A stretch of 64,000 nucleotides of DNA from Microbacterium sp. ABRD28. Lineage in GTDB: Bacteria; Actinomycetota; Actinomycetes; Actinomycetales; Microbacteriaceae. Each line of letters starts with the position of its first letter. The stretch's first letter is position 1. A model generated the notes under the pieces. It had not been told where the DNA came from, did no database searches, and saw only the letters and a program-made list of their open reading frames with translations. Position numbers and translations under genes: made by a program. The stretch spans positions 124,001 to 188,000 of the forward strand of contig NZ_CP031015.1 of NCBI RefSeq assembly GCF_003850245.1. The letters run 5' to 3'. Shown one piece after another: positions 7,212 through 15,679 of this stretch.

Positions 7212-8509
7212 GCGCTCGGATGGATGATCTGTTCGCTGACGCGCACGACCTGGCGCGACCGCTCGCGGGCGGCGATGCGGCATTCGATGCGCTCGTCGAC
7301 GCCGCGCGCGGGCGCCGGTTCATCGCGATCGGCGAGGCCTCGCACGGCACGCACGAGTTCTACGCCTGGCGGGCCCGGCTCACCCGGCGCCTCGTCGAAG
7401 AGGGCGGCGTCACCTGGATCGGCGTCGAGGGCGACTGGCCCGACTGCTGGCGCATCGACCGCTGGGTGCGGGGCATCGCCGACACCGACCTCGACGCCCG
7501 CGGTGTGCTCGCCGGCTTCGACCGGTGGCCGACCTGGATGTGGGCGAACAGCGACGTCGCCGATTTCCTCGACGCCCTCCGCGACCACAACGCCCGCCTG
7601 CCCGCCGCCGAGAGGACGGGGTTCTACGGCCTCGATGTGTACTCGCTGTGGGATTCGCTGGCGCGCATCATGGCCTGGCTCCGCGAGCGGCAGCCCGACG
7701 CCCTGCCGCTGGCGGCGAGGGCGTGGCAATGCTTCGCGCCGTTCGACGAAGACCCGCACCGCTACGCCTGGAACACCCGGCTCGTGCCCGCCTCGTGCGA
7801 GACCGACGTCGTCGAGCTGCTGACCGAGGTGCGCCAGCGCGTCGCCGCAGACGGCGACGACGCCTTCGACGCCCTCCAGAACGCCACGGTCGCCGTGGAG
7901 GCCGAGAAGTACTATCGCGCGATGGTGCGCACCGATCGCGGCTCATGGAACATCCGCGACAGGCACATGACCGACACCGCCGACCGCATCGCCGCCCATC
8001 TCGGACCCACCGGCACCGGGGTGCTGTGGGCCCACAACACCCACGTCGGCGACGCCCGGGCGACGGACATGGCGAGCGCCGGGCTGCTGAACCTCGGTCA
8101 GCTGCTGCGAGAGCGCCACGGCGCTCGAGACGTGCTGCTGGTGGGAATGGCCGCGCACCGCGGCGAGGTCACCGCTGCCCGCGCCTGGGGCGATGCGGAG
8201 GAACGGATGCCGGTGCCCTCCGCGCGCGCCGACAGCCACGAGGGCATCCTCCACCGCGCGATCGGCGAGCCCGCCGTGCTCGCCTTCGGCGCCGACCGGT
8301 CACGGCCCTGGCTCACGCACCTCGCCGGGCACCGGGCGATCGGCGTCGTGTACGACCCCGCACGCGAGGTCGGCAACTACGTGCCCACGATCATGGGCGC
8401 CCGCTACGACGCCCTGCTGTGGGGCGAAGACACCGCTGCGCTCCGGCCCCTGCACCACGAGACCGTTCCCCACGAGGCGGAGTACGAGACCGAGCCCACC
8501 GGCTTCTGA
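7208..8509 (+). CDS. Erythromycin-esterase-fold protein (DosR-regulon type)
   Basis: The 433-residue protein belongs to the erythromycin esterase/EreA superfamily: IGEASHGTHEFY (41-52, with the conserved Glu43 and His46), GVEGDWPD, FYGLDVYSLWDS, the VLWAHNTHVGDAR segment and a C-terminal ALLWGEDTAALRPL. Close relatives are stress-cluster proteins rather than antibiotic-resistance enzymes, for example the C-terminal half of mycobacterial Rv2030c. The reaction is not known; a hydrolase acting on a nucleotide-sugar or ester is possible. It is the last gene of the operon and converges on the transporter gene at 8593. Confidence 0.85.
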   Translation: MSARMDDLFADAHDLARPLAGGDAAFDALVDAARGRRFIAIGEASHGTHEFYAWRARLTRRLVEEGGVTWIGVEGDWPDCWRIDRWVRGIADTDLDARGVLAGFDRWPTWMWANSDVADFLDALRDHNARLPAAERTGFYGLDVYSLWDSLARIMAWLRERQPDALPLAARAWQCFAPFDEDPHRYAWNTRLVPASCETDVVELLTEVRQRVAADGDDAFDALQNATVAVEAEKYYRAMVRTDRGSWNIRDRHMTDTADRIAAHLGPTGTGVLWAHNTHVGDARATDMASAGLLNLGQLLRERHGARDVLLVGMAAHRGEVTAARAWGDAEERMPVPSARADSHEGILHRAIGEPAVLAFGADRSRPWLTHLAGHRAIGVVYDPAREVGNYVPTIMGARYDALLWGEDTAALRPLHHETVPHEAEYETEPTGF

Positions 8510-8592
8510 CCCCATGGTGGGGACTCTGGTCGATGACGGGAGAGGACGGGGAAGGCGGGACCGCGCCGAAGCCGAGCGCCGCGAGCCTGCAC

Positions 8593-9591
8593 TCACCGCC
8601 CTCGCTGAGCTCGATGGATTGACGCCCGACCCGCCACGGGGGTGAGGGCCGGCACGACGCGGAGGAAGACGACCAATCCGACCAGCTCGACGAGCGTCTG
8701 AGTGACCACGGCCAGCGGAGTGAGCGCAAAGGACGCGGGCAGGGCAAGGGCGAGGGGCAGCACAACGAGCGAGTTGCGCGTGGCGCCGCTGAAGATGAGG
8801 GCCCGGGTTTCGGCAACCGGCAGCCGCGCGAGCCGCGCCGCACCCAGACCGGCGAAGAGCATGATCACGAGGAATGCGGCGTAGATCGGCATGAGGCGCA
8901 CGAGCGCGGCGGCCGCGGCACCGACATCCGCGATCTGCGACCCGACCACCACCGCGAGCGTCGACATCATCAGCGGCACCATCGCCGCCGCGAAGAACCG
9001 CTCGATCCGACGGCCGACCCGGTGCCGGCGAGCCAGAGCCTGCACGATCGCGGCCGCCGCGAGGGGGACTGCGATGAGCCAAAGGAAGGCCTCGGCGAAA
9101 GGAGCGGGTGCGACGTCGGCGGCCACCGCTCCGCCGGCGAAAAGCCACAGGTAGACGGGGAGCAGCACGATCTGCACCAGCATGAGCAGCGGCGTCGCGG
9201 CGAGGAGGCGCGTGCGAGCGCCGCCGGCGAGTCCGGTGAAGACGATGACGTAGTCGACGCACGGGGTGAGCAGCACCAGCAGCACGCCGACGAGGAGGGC
9301 GCGGTCGTCGGCGACGAACCGGGAGAGGCCGAAGGCGACGAGCGGCACGATCACGAAGTTGACGGCGAGCACCGTGCCGAGGAACCGGATGTCGCGGAAC
9401 GCCCGCCCCACCTCGATCAGCGGAACCCCGAGGAAGGTGGCGAACAGCAGCAGGGCGAGCACCGGCGTCGTCGCAAGCGACAGCGCGGGGCCGGCCGCGG
9501 GAAGCGCGAGCCCGACGACGACGCCGAGCGCGATGGCGGCGACGTACAGCCAGACCTGGTGGCGATCCCACCATGCGGCTGCCGACGTCAC
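8593..9591 (-). CDS. ACR3/BASS-family transporter (arsenite or bile-acid-symporter fold)
   Basis: This 332-residue protein has about ten transmembrane helices of the bile acid:sodium symporter fold. The segment LLTPCVDYVIVFTGLAGG carries the conserved Cys found in the fourth helix of ACR3 arsenite exporters, and FSGATRNSLVVLPLAL matches the second conserved crossing region. It begins AAAWWDRHQVWLYVAAIALGV, typical of the group. No arsR, arsC or other arsenic gene lies nearby, so arsenite export is a family-based guess; other anions are possible. It is read alone, downstream of nothing obvious. Confidence 0.8.
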   Translation of the reverse strand: MTSAAAWWDRHQVWLYVAAIALGVVVGLALPAAGPALSLATTPVLALLLFATFLGVPLIEVGRAFRDIRFLGTVLAVNFVIVPLVAFGLSRFVADDRALLVGVLLVLLTPCVDYVIVFTGLAGGARTRLLAATPLLMLVQIVLLPVYLWLFAGGAVAADVAPAPFAEAFLWLIAVPLAAAAIVQALARRHRVGRRIERFFAAAMVPLMMSTLAVVVGSQIADVGAAAAALVRLMPIYAAFLVIMLFAGLGAARLARLPVAETRALIFSGATRNSLVVLPLALALPASFALTPLAVVTQTLVELVGLVVFLRVVPALTPVAGRASIHRAQRGR

Positions 9592-9626
9592 GGGCTCAGC
9601 CTAGGGACCTCGGTTGCCGCCGGAAT

Positions 9627-11087
9627 TCACGTGCCGCAGAAGGTGACATAGGGGCCGAAGGCCTCGGGCGCCGGGTGCTCGTACCGGGTGAGCCCGGGAC
9701 GGGCGGCGAAGGGATCGCGGATGACGCCGACCAGCTCGTTCAGGGGGGCCAGGTCACCGTCACCGGATGCGGCGGCGAGCGCCTCCTCCACCAGGTGATT
9801 CCGTGGGATGTAGAGCGGATTGACCCGGTCCATCAGGTCGGGGTCGGGTGCGAGAGCCAGCCAGCGCCCGACCCACAGGTCGAAGGGCGCCGGATCGGCG
9901 AAGAGGGCGCGCGCGGGCTCACGATCCCCCCGCGCCGCCGACGCGAGACGGCGGAAGAACGAGGTGTAGTCGACCCGCGCCATCGCCAGCATGTCGAACA
10001 TGTCGTTCACCAGCGCGGCCGTCTGCTCATCGTCGGGCGTGCCGCCGAGCTTGGCGTGCATCCCCCCGGCCCAGGCGGCGTTGTAGGTCTCGCGGTAGGC
10101 GGCGAGCGACTGCTGGGCGGTCGCGACGGCAGCATCCGTGTCCGCCGCCAGCAGCGGCAGGAGGGCCTCGGCGAAGCGCGCGAGGTTCCACTCGCCGATC
10201 GCGGGCTGCGCGCCATACGCATAGCGGCCCTGCTGATCGATGGAGCTGAAGACGGCGCCGACGTCGAAGGTGTCGAGAAAGGCGCAGGGGCCGTAATCGA
10301 TGGTCTCGCCCGAGACGGTCATGTTGTCGGTGTTCATGACGCCGTGGACGAATCCGACGAGCATCCACTGAGCGATGAGACGGGCCTGTGCGTCGATGAC
10401 CGCGTCGAGAAGCGCGAGGGCCCGGTTCTCGGCGCCCTCGGCGTGGGGATAGTGGCGCGCGATCGCGTGGTCGACGAGGCGCTCGAGGAGCGGCACGTCG
10501 CCCATCGCCCGCGCGAGCACGAATGTGCCGACCCGCAGGTGGCTCGACGCGACCCGGGCCAGCACCGCGCCCGGCAGATCGCTCTCGCGCCGCACCGTGC
10601 GACCGGTCGCGACGACGGCGAGCGCGCGCGTCGTGGGGATGCCGAGCGCGTGCATCGCCTCGCTGATGATGTACTCGCGGAGCATCGGACCGACCGCGGC
10701 GAGGCCGTCGCCTCCGCGTGAGAAGGGCGTCGGACCCGAGCCCTTGAGATGGATGTCGCGGAGTGCGCCGTCTGGCCCCTCGACTTCGCCGAGCAGCAGG
10801 GCCCGGCCGTCACCGAGCCGGGGGTTGAACGCCCCGAACTGGTGTCCGGCGTAGGCCTGCGCGACGGGTCGGGCGCCGCCCGGCACGGCGGTGCCGGTGA
10901 GGAAGTTGACGCCCTCCGACGTGCGGAGGTGCGCGGGGTCGAGCCCGAGGTCGGCGGCGAGCGCGTCGCCCAAGACGAGCAGCCGCGGCGCCGGCGGCTC
11001 GACCGCCTGCCAGTCGACAGCGAGCTCGGGCAGCTCATCGGCGAAGCGATGCGAGAGGGTGATCTCTGCGGCGGCCGTCGGGGTCAT
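9627..11087 (-). CDS. selO: SelO family protein adenylyltransferase (AMPylase)
   Basis: About 486 residues of the SelO/YdiU pseudokinase family: [19 protein letters not shown], the nucleotide loop [36 protein letters not shown], and the catalytic HGVMNTDNM with following [10 protein letters not shown]. Family members transfer AMP to Ser, Thr or Tyr of redox proteins with Mg2+. The C-terminus is TFCGT: the Cys stands where eukaryotic SelO has selenocysteine. ATG 11087 is used here; a GTG at 11105 in frame would overlap the tetR stop by four bases (GTGA) but has AGGAGG abutting it with no spacer, so the start is uncertain by six residues. Confidence 0.92.
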   Translation of the reverse strand: MTPTAAAEITLSHRFADELPELAVDWQAVEPPAPRLLVLGDALAADLGLDPAHLRTSEGVNFLTGTAVPGGARPVAQAYAGHQFGAFNPRLGDGRALLLGEVEGPDGALRDIHLKGSGPTPFSRGGDGLAAVGPMLREYIISEAMHALGIPTTRALAVVATGRTVRRESDLPGAVLARVASSHLRVGTFVLARAMGDVPLLERLVDHAIARHYPHAEGAENRALALLDAVIDAQARLIAQWMLVGFVHGVMNTDNMTVSGETIDYGPCAFLDTFDVGAVFSSIDQQGRYAYGAQPAIGEWNLARFAEALLPLLAADTDAAVATAQQSLAAYRETYNAAWAGGMHAKLGGTPDDEQTAALVNDMFDMLAMARVDYTSFFRRLASAARGDREPARALFADPAPFDLWVGRWLALAPDPDLMDRVNPLYIPRNHLVEEALAAASGDGDLAPLNELVGVIRDPFAARPGLTRYEHPAPEAFGPYVTFCGT

Positions 11088-11101
11088 GAGGTGAGGGTAC
11101 G

Positions 11102-11794
11102 TCACCCTCCTGGGGAAGGGCGGGCCGAGGCGATGAGCATCGTCAGGCCCATCTCGAAGGCTCGCGTGGCGATCGGATCATCTGGGTCCTCGTCACGCAG
11201 GGTCGCGAAGGCTGCCGCGAAGGTGGGGAACTGCTCCTCCTGGCCCCGCGGATCGAAGACGACCGTCGGGCCCGACATGTCGAGCACGCTGCCGAGGATG
11301 AACGACTCGAACGCGGTGAGGAGGGGCAGGATGTCGCGATCGGGCCATCCCACCCCACGCGCCGCCACCGCGAAATCCTCGTACCCGGCCAGCAGCACCG
11401 GTGCGGATGCCGGATGGGTCATCAGCAGCGGCACCGCGCGCGGGTGATCTGCGAACGCCCGCCGGTAGGAGCGCGCCCACTCGCGCAACCCGTCCTCCCA
11501 CTCCAGGGTGCGCAGCGGCGACGAGTCGATCCGGGCCGACACCAGGGACCGCACATCCTCGATCATCGCCGCGAGGTTCGGCACGTGGTTGTAAAGAGAG
11601 GTGGGGTTCACCGCGAGCTTCGTCGCCACCCGGCGGATGCTCGCCCCCTCGGCCCCGTGCCGATCCACGAGGGCGAGCGCCGTCTTCGCGATGAGTTCAC
11701 GGCTCAGCAGGGGGCGGGGCGGTCGGGCGATGACGGACTCCTCGAGGTCGGTGCCGAGCCTACGCGGCAGGTGTCGGAAGAAGTGGTGGCGCAA
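11102..11794 (-). CDS. TetR-family repressor
   Basis: A TetR regulator of up to 230 residues. The DNA-binding domain runs [44 protein letters not shown] in pieces (about 29-75), with the recognition helix around NPTSLYNH. The C-terminal ligand domain has the TetR_C layout ([18 protein letters not shown]). The only upstream start is TTG 11794 without a clear ribosome site, so the N-terminal 20 residues are doubtful. It is divergent from the amidase gene, and the perfect palindrome 11799-11817 sits between them. On its other side it overlaps or abuts selO. Confidence 0.88.
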   Translation of the reverse strand: MRHHFFRHLPRRLGTDLEESVIARPPRPLLSRELIAKTALALVDRHGAEGASIRRVATKLAVNPTSLYNHVPNLAAMIEDVRSLVSARIDSSPLRTLEWEDGLREWARSYRRAFADHPRAVPLLMTHPASAPVLLAGYEDFAVAARGVGWPDRDILPLLTAFESFILGSVLDMSGPTVVFDPRGQEEQFPTFAAAFATLRDEDPDDPIATRAFEMGLTMLIASARPSPGG

Positions 11795-11798
11795 AGAA

Positions 11799-11817
11799 AA
11801 ACATACGGTGTATGTTT
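11799..11817. promoter_or_regulatory. Perfect TetR-type operator palindrome
   Basis: AAACATACGGTGTATGTTT is an eight-base perfect inverted repeat with a three-base centre, the usual geometry of a TetR dimer site. It fills the space between the divergent tetR and amidase starts, so one bound dimer could repress both. It is AT-rich against its surroundings. The first possible amidase ATG (11812) lies inside the palindrome, which argues for the start at 11824 and for a very short or absent leader. Confidence 0.75.
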
Positions 11818-11823
11818 ACGCCC

Positions 11824-13860
11824 ATGGTCGCCCCTCCGTCCACCCCTCTGGCCACCGTGGTCGAAGCCGACATCGCCGAGCTCGCAGCCGCACTCGGCGA
11901 GGGCCGGGTCACGAGTGTCGAGCTCGTCGCCCGCTATCTCAACCGCATCGCGTTCTACGACCGCGCGGGCATCGCCCTGAACTCGGTGATCGTGCTGAAT
12001 CCGTCCGCCTTCGCCGAAGCGCGCGCTGCCGATGAACGCCGCGCCCGCGGTGAGACGCGCGGGGTGCTCGACGGCATCCCGTTCACGGCGAAGGACAGCT
12101 ACTGCGTCACGGGCCTTCCCGTGGCATCCGGATCCCCCGCCTTCGAGAACCTCATCGCCCAGCGCGACGCGTTCGCCGTCGCCCGGTTGCGTGAGGCCGG
12201 CGCGGTGTTCCTCGGCCTGACCAACATGCCGCCGATGGCGGCCGGCGGCATGCAGCGAGGGCTCTACGGTCGGGCGGAGTCGCCCTACAACGCCGCGTAC
12301 CTCACCTCGGCGTTCGGTTCAGGGTCGTCGAACGGGTCGGGCACGGCGACCGCTGCGAGCTTCGCCGCCTTCGGTCTGGGCGAGGAGACCTGGTCGTCGG
12401 GGCGCGCCCCGGCATCCCACAACGCCCTGTGCGCCTACACCCCGTCGCGCGGAATGATCTCCGTGCGCGGCAACTGGCCCCTCGTCCCCACGATGGACGT
12501 CGTCGTCCCCCACACCCGCAGCATGGGCGACCTCGCCCACGTGCTCGACGCCGTCGTCGTCGACGACCCCGAGACCGACGGCGACCTCTGGCGGAGCCAG
12601 CCGTGGATCGCCCTCCCCGCGCCGTCGGAGGTGCGCCCGGACTCGTTCGCCGCCCTCGCACCGGCCGACCTCGCGGGGCTGCGGTTCGCCGTCCCGCGCA
12701 TCTACGTCGGCGCCGACGACGACAGCGCCTACCCGATCGACCTGCGCCCGTCGGTGATGGAGCTGTGGCGCGCGCTGCGCGCCGACCTCGAAGCCGCCGG
12801 GGCGGAGGTGGTCGAGGTCGACTTCCCCGCGGTCAACAACTACGAAAAACTCCACGCCGGCGATGAGGACTTCGTCGACCGCGGGTTCGTTCCCCGCGAG
12901 TTCCTCACCGATGAGGTCGGCGACCTGGCCGTCTGGGGCTTCGACACCTTCCTGCGCCTGAACGGCGACCCGACACTGAACCGACTCGCCGATGTCGACG
13001 GCGACCGCATCTTCCCCCTTCCCACCGGCGCCCTCCCCGACCGCTACGGCATCTACCCGTTCGACATCGCGTACGACATCGCCGAGTACGTCGGCGCCGC
13101 GCGTGCCGGAGTGCGCGCGCCCACCGACATCCCGAGTGTGGAGCAGGGGATGCGAGGACTCGAGCACACCCGCAGAGTCGACGTCGACGACTGGCTCGTC
13201 GCCGAGGGGTTCGACGCCGTCATCTTCCCCACGCACTCCGATGTCGGGCCGGCTGACGCCGACGTGAACGAGGCCTCGGCCGACATCGCATGGCGAAACG
13301 GGGTGTGGGTCTCCCACGGCAACCTCGTTCCCCGGCACCTCGGCATCCCGACCGTGACCGTGCCGATGGGAACGATGGATGACACGGGCATGCCCGTCGG
13401 CGTGACGATCGCCGGCGCCGCCTACGCCGATGAGCGCCTCGTGCAGCTCGGCGCCGCGATCGAGGCCCTCGGGCGTCGGCGCACCCTGCCCCCGCGCACT
13501 CCGGCGTTGCCCGACGAGGCACTGTTCGACGCCCCGCGCCCCGCCGCGGCCGGACCCCTCGAGGTGCGGATCGACGAGGTGCGGATCGACCCGGATCACG
13601 ACCACACCACCGTCACCTTCACCGCGACCGTCGAGGGCGGACCGATCGACGAGGTCGTCGCCTTCGTCGACGGTGTCCGCGCGACTCTCACCGTGAGCGG
13701 TTCGCGCGTCGACGGCCGCCATCACCTCGCCGCCCACGCGCACACGACGCCGTTCAGTGAGTGGCTGCCGCCGTTCGGACCGCTCGTCGTCGTCGTCGCA
13801 CGCGGCTTCACCGGCGCTGCGGCGGGGGCCGTGGCAACCACGGAAGGATCTCCGCTATGA
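11824..13860 (+). CDS. Amidase-signature hydrolase with C-terminal beta domain
   Basis: About 678 residues. The amidase signature domain covers 10-575 with an intact Ser-cisSer-Lys triad: Lys in FTAKDSY (about 90), cis-Ser in GSGSSNGSG (about 168) and nucleophile Ser in WSSGRAPA (about 192, 24 residues later, as in other members). A roughly 95-residue beta-rich extension (LEVRIDEVRIDPDHDHTTVTF onward) follows and is unusual for the family. It hydrolyses an amide bond; context with an agmatine-deiminase-like gene (ATGA overlap) suggests a guanidine or ureido compound catabolic step. ATG 11824 is preferred over 11812, which is inside the operator. Expression is likely TetR-controlled. Confidence 0.88.
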   Translation: MVAPPSTPLATVVEADIAELAAALGEGRVTSVELVARYLNRIAFYDRAGIALNSVIVLNPSAFAEARAADERRARGETRGVLDGIPFTAKDSYCVTGLPVASGSPAFENLIAQRDAFAVARLREAGAVFLGLTNMPPMAAGGMQRGLYGRAESPYNAAYLTSAFGSGSSNGSGTATAASFAAFGLGEETWSSGRAPASHNALCAYTPSRGMISVRGNWPLVPTMDVVVPHTRSMGDLAHVLDAVVVDDPETDGDLWRSQPWIALPAPSEVRPDSFAALAPADLAGLRFAVPRIYVGADDDSAYPIDLRPSVMELWRALRADLEAAGAEVVEVDFPAVNNYEKLHAGDEDFVDRGFVPREFLTDEVGDLAVWGFDTFLRLNGDPTLNRLADVDGDRIFPLPTGALPDRYGIYPFDIAYDIAEYVGAARAGVRAPTDIPSVEQGMRGLEHTRRVDVDDWLVAEGFDAVIFPTHSDVGPADADVNEASADIAWRNGVWVSHGNLVPRHLGIPTVTVPMGTMDDTGMPVGVTIAGAAYADERLVQLGAAIEALGRRRTLPPRTPALPDEALFDAPRPAAAGPLEVRIDEVRIDPDHDHTTVTFTATVEGGPIDEVVAFVDGVRATLTVSGSRVDGRHHLAAHAHTTPFSEWLPPFGPLVVVVARGFTGAAAGAVATTEGSPL

Positions 13861-14909
13861 CCGACAGCTCCACGCCGCCCCTCGGGTGGCGCATGCCCGC
13901 CGAGACCGCGCGGCACGAGCGGACGTGGATGGCGTTCCCCCGCGAGGGCTTCACCCTCGGCGACAGCGACGCCGAGCGCGAGGAGGGCTACGCCGCGTGG
14001 GCAGCGGTCGCCCACGCCATCACCGACTTCGAACCGGTCACGATGGTGGTCGACCCCACCGAGATCACCCGCGCGCGGCGGATGCTCAGCGCGGAGATCG
14101 AGATCGTCGAAGCCCCCATCGACGAGTTCTGGATGCGCGATGTCGGCCCCACCTTCGTCGTCGACGATGCGCGACCCGGCACGCTCGCCGCGGTGGACTG
14201 GGGGTTCAACGGTTGGGGCGCACCCGACTGGGCGGAGTGGCAGAAGTCCGCCCTCATCGGCCGATTCATCGGCGACCTCCTCGGCGTCGAGGTGATCAGC
14301 TCACTGCTGGTCAACGAGGGCGGCGGCCTGCATGTCGACGGGACGGGCACCGTCCTGCTGACCGAGACGGTGCAGCTCGACCCGCGTCGCAACCCCTTCG
14401 CCGACAAAGCCCGCGTGGAGGCCGAGGTGGCCCGCACGATCGGCGCGACCGACGCGATCTGGCTCTCGCGCGGACTCACCCGCGACTACGACGACCTGGG
14501 CACCAACGGTCACGTCGACATCGTCGCGACCTTCGCCGCGGAGGGCCACGTGCTGCTCCACGAGCAGCATAACCCCGACCACCCCGACTACGAGGTGTCA
14601 CGCCAGATCCGCACCGAGCTCGAGGAGGCGTTCGCCGCCCGCGGTCGGGACGTCACGATCACGGGGCTGCCGGCACCGGCGACACTCCGCGACGACACCG
14701 GCGTCGTCGACTGGAGCTACGTCAACCACCTCGTCGTCAACGGCGGGGTGATCGCCTGCGGCTTCGGGGAGGAGCTCGCCGACACCCGCGCGCGTGAGAT
14801 CCTGGCTGACGCCTACCCCGGTCGTCGCGTGGTGACCGTCGACGCGCGCCCGCTGTTCGACCGCGGGGGCGGCATCCACTGCATCACCCAGCAGCAGCCC
14901 GCCGTCTGA
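13857..14909 (+). CDS. aguA: Agmatine deiminase / peptidyl-arginine-deiminase family protein
   Basis: This 350-residue protein is of the PAD_porph/agmatine deiminase fold: WMAFPREGF, DEFWMRDVGPTFVV, NGWGAPDW, the EGGGLHVDGTGTVLLTE segment, NGHVDI and the catalytic Cys342 in GGGIHCITQQQP. Agmatine deiminases convert agmatine to N-carbamoylputrescine and ammonia. It overlaps the amidase by four bases and shares its promoter. The usual partner, a nitrilase-fold N-carbamoylputrescine amidase (AguB), is absent; the amidase-signature enzyme upstream may take that place. Substrate agmatine is likely but other guanidines are possible. Confidence 0.88.
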   Translation: MTDSSTPPLGWRMPAETARHERTWMAFPREGFTLGDSDAEREEGYAAWAAVAHAITDFEPVTMVVDPTEITRARRMLSAEIEIVEAPIDEFWMRDVGPTFVVDDARPGTLAAVDWGFNGWGAPDWAEWQKSALIGRFIGDLLGVEVISSLLVNEGGGLHVDGTGTVLLTETVQLDPRRNPFADKARVEAEVARTIGATDAIWLSRGLTRDYDDLGTNGHVDIVATFAAEGHVLLHEQHNPDHPDYEVSRQIRTELEEAFAARGRDVTITGLPAPATLRDDTGVVDWSYVNHLVVNGGVIACGFGEELADTRAREILADAYPGRRVVTVDARPLFDRGGGIHCITQQQPAV

Positions 14910-14916
14910 GCCGCGG

Positions 14917-15444
14917 TCAGGGCGTGAGGGGCGTGATCGTGAGGTCGACGCTCGCGAACGGGAAGGGGAACAGGAAGAAGTACCCGCTCGCCGGATCCCA
15001 GTCCCTGACCGGCAGCAGCGCGAACCAGACCTGCGCGATGACGACCGACAGCCCCGCGACGATCATGATCGCGAGGGCCGCGCGGCGGAGCATCCGTGTC
15101 GCCGACTCGAGATCGTCCGCCACCCGGATGACGCGACCGAGCGTCACCAGGACGATCGCCGCGATGGCAGCGAAGACGAAGGGGCCGGGCCCCATCTGCA
15201 GCGACAAGCACTGCGGCACGATGTCGGTCGGCTGTCCGTTGCCGTCGATGAAGCCCCCCTCTGCGCCGAATCCGCCGAGGCAGGAGGCGCTCGACGCCCG
15301 CGTGAAGCCCGGGTAAATCACGCACGCCACGAGCGTGACGACGAGCAGACGCCGGATCTGGACCACGAGCTCGCGGCCGGCAAGCCCCGGAGCCGGGGCG
15401 CGCGGCGCGGCGGCGTCGGGCTGGGGAGGCGAGAACGTGGGCAT
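14917..15444 (-). CDS. Membrane protein of unknown function
   Basis: A 175-residue protein with a Pro/Ala-rich N-terminus and three hydrophobic helices (about 29-48 RLLVVTLVACVIYPGF, 90-110 FVFAAIAAIVLVTLG, 123-145 LAIMIVAGLSVVIAQVWFALL). Between the first two helices is an exported-looking loop with two Cys (SASCLGGFG and VPQCLSL) that could form a disulfide. ATG 15444 was chosen over GTG 15453; neither has a strong ribosome site. It resembles DUF2975-like actinobacterial membrane proteins in size and layout but I cannot assign it. It converges on the agmatine deiminase gene. Confidence 0.65.
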   Translation of the reverse strand: MPTFSPPQPDAAAPRAPAPGLAGRELVVQIRRLLVVTLVACVIYPGFTRASSASCLGGFGAEGGFIDGNGQPTDIVPQCLSLQMGPGPFVFAAIAAIVLVTLGRVIRVADDLESATRMLRRAALAIMIVAGLSVVIAQVWFALLPVRDWDPASGYFFLFPFPFASVDLTITPLTP

Positions 15445-15492
15445 CGCCGCCACGCTACCTGAGCTGCGGAGCGCGGGAAAGGCCTCTCCGAG

Positions 15493-15660
15493 TCAGGCGG
15501 CGCCGCCGAAGAGGCGCGCGAGCATGCCGGCGCGGGGCGCCGACTCGTGACCGGGGCAGCGCTGACCGGCGGGAACGGCGGTCATAACCTGGTCGGCGTG
15601 CTGGCCGCATCCATCCCAGGTGGTCTTGCCGCAGGTGGCGCAGGGGACGGGGTAGCACAT
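15493..15660 (-). CDS. Cys-rich 55-residue putative metal- or persulfide-binding protein
   Basis: A 55-residue frame starts MCYPVPCATCGKTTWDGCG and ends in LARLFGGAA. It contains five Cys (2, 7, 10, 18 and 34) including CxxC and the later CPGH, a layout fitting a zinc ribbon or thiol-rich carrier. An AGAAGGAGAC-type ribosome site lies just upstream of ATG 15660. It is immediately downstream of the CstR-like regulator on the same strand, so it may be the third gene of the sulfur operon. Similar short proteins are common near CsoR genes in Microbacteriaceae by my recollection. Function is not known. Confidence 0.7.
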   Translation of the reverse strand: MCYPVPCATCGKTTWDGCGQHADQVMTAVPAGQRCPGHESAPRAGMLARLFGGAA

Positions 15661-15679
15661 GGGAAGTCTCCTTCTCGGG

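Noticed and set aside
7208..8509. Antibiotic-resistance erythromycin esterase
   Set aside because: Stress operon context and Rv2030c-like domain order argue for a housekeeping or stress role; no macrolide gene is nearby.
8593..9591. Dedicated arsenic-resistance operon
   Set aside because: No arsR, arsC or arsenic regulator site nearby; only the transporter fold can be claimed.
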